The notes below the pieces were generated by a model. It made no database searches, had not been told where the DNA came from, and saw nothing but the letters and a program-made list of their open reading frames with translations. 64,000 bases of DNA, from the NCBI GenBank assembly GCA_965214495.1, contig OZ243958.1, positions 2,418,001 to 2,482,000 on the forward strand. Reading direction: 5' to 3'. Position numbers and translations under genes: made by a program. Shown in pieces: positions 62,369-64,000 of this stretch. Positions within the stretch are counted from its first letter, which is position 1. Each line of letters starts with the position of its first letter. Source of the DNA: JANQOH01 sp965214495. GTDB lineage: Bacteria; Pseudomonadota; Alphaproteobacteria; UBA7887.

Positions 62369-63751
62369 ATGACATCCTACCGAGAATCACGGGATGCAGT
62401 AGGCTGCATGGTTCACGACGTCCCAAGACTGGTTATCTCGAAGCGGTTGCGAACGTCGCCGCCCCGCCACGATCCCACGAAGGAGTACGAGTTTCGCTAT
62501 CGGGCCAAGGCTCACCCGTGCTTTCCCCATGTGGTGAAGTTTTCCGGGGGCCGATCCAGCGGGATGCTTCTGTTCACACTTCTGGAGAACGATATTCTCG
62601 ATCCTGCACGAGGTGATGTAATAGTATTCAACAACACTTCATCCGAACATCCTGACACATATCGCTTCGCGCGCGATTGTAAAGAGGCTGCCAGCCGGTA
62701 CGGCGTGCCGTTCTTCTGGGTTGAGTTCCAGACCTACGAGGATGCGCGCAACGGCGAGTGGACACGCTTGCCCTCTTACCGCCTCGTCAATGACGAGCCG
62801 AAATCGACCGAGAATCCGGATGGTTTTCATTGGCGCGGCGAGGTGTTTGAAGAGCTGCTTTCGTGGTCGGGTTACGTCCCCAACCAATTTAGTCGAACTT
62901 GCACCCGAAACATGAAATTGGAGGCAACGCGCTTGTTCCTGAAGGATTGGCTGGCTGGCAGCGAAGCTATTCCGCGCTTGGGCCACCACGGGAACGGGTC
63001 GCGAGTTGACACCGATGAAATGTATCGCCGACACCGCCGCAACGGCGGGGCGGTACCCGAGGACATATTCCATCGCAAAAGAGCCTACGCGCTCGCCCGC
63101 CCGCACACTCGTTCGGAGCAAAGATACGACGATTTTTCCCGTACATGGAAGCCGTTCGACAATCCGGTGCTTGAAGGCAAGGCATACGGAAACAAGGCTT
63201 GGTTTGGCAAGGGCGGAGTCGAATATGTCGCTTTTGTGGGGCTTCGGGGTGACGAGCAACTGCGGGTGAAGCGGGTTGAGGCGCGCAACGCCGGGCCTGC
63301 AGCGTCGGGGTACGAAGGGGAGCATGTGTATATGCCGCTCGCCGACATGGCCGTCACACGCGACGACGTCAATGCGTTCTGGGACCGGCAGGGCTGGAAT
63401 CTTTCGCTTCCCGGCGAAGGTAGCCTGTCGAATTGTGTTTATTGTTTTCTCAAGGGTATTGGCACTCTGCAGAGAGTCCATCACCAAATGGAAGATGAGA
63501 AACAGCATAGTGCGCCGGGATTCGGATCTCTGCTCGACACGCCCTCCGACGTCGGATGGTGGGCGCGAATGGAACGAATCTATGGCCGCAATCTGAAGGC
63601 GGAAGAAAGAGAAATCAAGGGAAAGCTGGATAGTCAGTTTATAGGTTTCTTCGGGACGAATGGATTCTCGTATGAGCGCTTGGCGCGAGGCGATGAATCC
63701 GATCTCGCTCGATTCTCCGGAACGCTCCTGCCGTGCGACTGCACGGAATGA
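62369..63751 (+). CDS. PAPS-reductase/ATP-pyrophosphatase-family protein with Cys motifs (DndC-like class)
   Basis: 460 aa. HVVKFSGGRSSGMLLF holds the pyrophosphatase loop SGGRSSG (residues 59-65), a variant of SGGxDS. Later GLRGDEQLRVKR matches the family arginine segment. Cysteines stand at C178 (RTCTRN) and C356/C359 (CVYC), a spacing compatible with a [4Fe-4S] cluster, and the end has CDC. Such enzymes adenylate a target for sulfur insertion or reduce sulfate. The next gene is a cysteine desulfurase, as with DndA-DndC in DNA phosphorothioation, so a sulfur-modification role is likely; it does not otherwise look like a standard DndC. ATG 62369 follows aaggatcacc. Confidence 0.7.
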   Translation: MTSYRESRDAVGCMVHDVPRLVISKRLRTSPPRHDPTKEYEFRYRAKAHPCFPHVVKFSGGRSSGMLLFTLLENDILDPARGDVIVFNNTSSEHPDTYRFARDCKEAASRYGVPFFWVEFQTYEDARNGEWTRLPSYRLVNDEPKSTENPDGFHWRGEVFEELLSWSGYVPNQFSRTCTRNMKLEATRLFLKDWLAGSEAIPRLGHHGNGSRVDTDEMYRRHRRNGGAVPEDIFHRKRAYALARPHTRSEQRYDDFSRTWKPFDNPVLEGKAYGNKAWFGKGGVEYVAFVGLRGDEQLRVKRVEARNAGPAASGYEGEHVYMPLADMAVTRDDVNAFWDRQGWNLSLPGEGSLSNCVYCFLKGIGTLQRVHHQMEDEKQHSAPGFGSLLDTPSDVGWWARMERIYGRNLKAEEREIKGKLDSQFIGFFGTNGFSYERLARGDESDLARFSGTLLPCDCTE

Positions 63752-63758
63752 AGCGCTT

Positions 63759-64000
63759 ATGGATTCGCTTCCCGTTTATCTCGACAACCAGGCGACAACT
63801 CCTGTGGATCCGCGTGTTCGGGATACCATCGTCGCTTTCTTGGACTGCCGGTTCGGAAATCCCCATTCGGGCGATCATTTTTACGGGTGGGATGCTTCCT
63901 ATGCTGTCAACGCCGCGCGCGCGCAGGTGGCCGGATTTGTCGGCGCGGATGATGACGAAATCCTGTTCACTTCCGGCGCAACGGAGTCGTGCAATCTAGC
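63759..64000 (+). CDS. Cysteine desulfurase, 5' part (IscS/DndA-like)
   Basis: Runs off the right edge after 80 codons. MDSLPVYLDNQATTPVDPRVRD is the hallmark N-terminus of class V aminotransferase desulfurases, followed by GNPHSGDHFYGWDA and EILFTSGATESCNLA. It would release sulfur from cysteine for the preceding protein. It starts seven bases after that stop, so the two form an operon. Whether it is housekeeping IscS or a system-specific DndA/SspA-like enzyme cannot be judged without the rest. Confidence 0.88.
   Translation, partial: MDSLPVYLDNQATTPVDPRVRDTIVAFLDCRFGNPHSGDHFYGWDASYAVNAARAQVAGFVGADDDEILFTSGATESCNL

Noticed and set aside
1..64000. tRNA or rRNA genes
   Set aside because: Scanning the intergenic gaps by eye I found no GTTCGAATC-type T-loop with a matching acceptor stem and no rRNA signature; short gaps make missed tRNAs unlikely but a covariance search would be decisive.

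Overview
This is a high-GC window whose genes are arranged as in Alphaproteobacteria: an mdh-sucC-sucD-sucA-sucB-lpdA operon, a GcrA cell-cycle regulator, PstA with the long alphaproteobacterial N-terminus, and a complete phoR-pstSCAB-phoU-phoB run. The fit is best to a Rhodospirillales-like heterotroph (TAXI-type binding protein, ProXWV, phytanoyl-CoA dioxygenase, CoxL-type oxidoreductase), but the sequence alone does not give genus or species.

Layout. (1) 1-9156 is an accessory island. It holds the end of an unrecognised gene, a DUF6969-like gene broken by two frameshifts, and a three-gene cluster: a 364-aa protein, a 1972-aa P-loop ATPase whose N-terminus is a paralogue of that protein, and a 311-aa protein ending in an RNxLAH (HEPN-type Rx4H) motif. 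The first part is a tandem duplication that also copied the tail of the DUF6969 gene. (2) 9285-24628 is core metabolism: dxs and ispH convergent, an OprO/P-type porin, rpmG, the TCA-cycle operon on the minus strand, then a TAXI binding protein and a TIGR03668-like PPOX protein. (3) 24740-34155 is a defence island: a D12-class DNA adenine methylase with a convergent, frameshifted HNH/Zn-ribbon endonuclease, then a type I-G (former I-U) CRISPR interference module (cas3, Cas8u2/Cas3-extension, csb1, csb2) with no cas1/2/4 and no repeat array in the window. Its csb2 carries a whole phosphoribosyltransferase-like domain in the middle. (4) 34275-36786 has a 24-repeat MORN protein, which is an internal duplication of 288 residues, and apt. 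(5) 36814-44175 is the phosphate regulon. (6) 44261-50810 is malic enzyme, a HAD hydrolase, a molybdopterin oxidoreductase large subunit and a D-threonine-aldolase-like enzyme. (7) 51017-54881 is gcrA and an alginate-export-like outer-membrane protein, then a second tandem copy of the gcrA tail plus porin, both broken. (8) 54918-61006 is proVWX, a dioxygenase, a cupin and a SAF-domain oxidoreductase. (9) 61007-64000 is again accessory: a large hairpin, three phased ATTGGACG boxes, a decayed AAA_14/DUF4143 ATPase, a PAPS-reductase-like protein and the start of a cysteine desulfurase that runs off the edge.

Strongest candidates for something undescribed: the ATPase/HEPN-motif cluster at 1013-9156, the Csb2-phosphoribosyltransferase fusion at 26390-28750, and the sulfur-transfer pair at 62369-64000. 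Two independent tandem duplications, each beginning inside the 3' end of the upstream gene, show the same mode of local duplication. Five genes carry frameshifts or internal deletions, so either decay in accessory regions or assembly error must be considered. No rRNA, tRNA or CRISPR repeat array was found.
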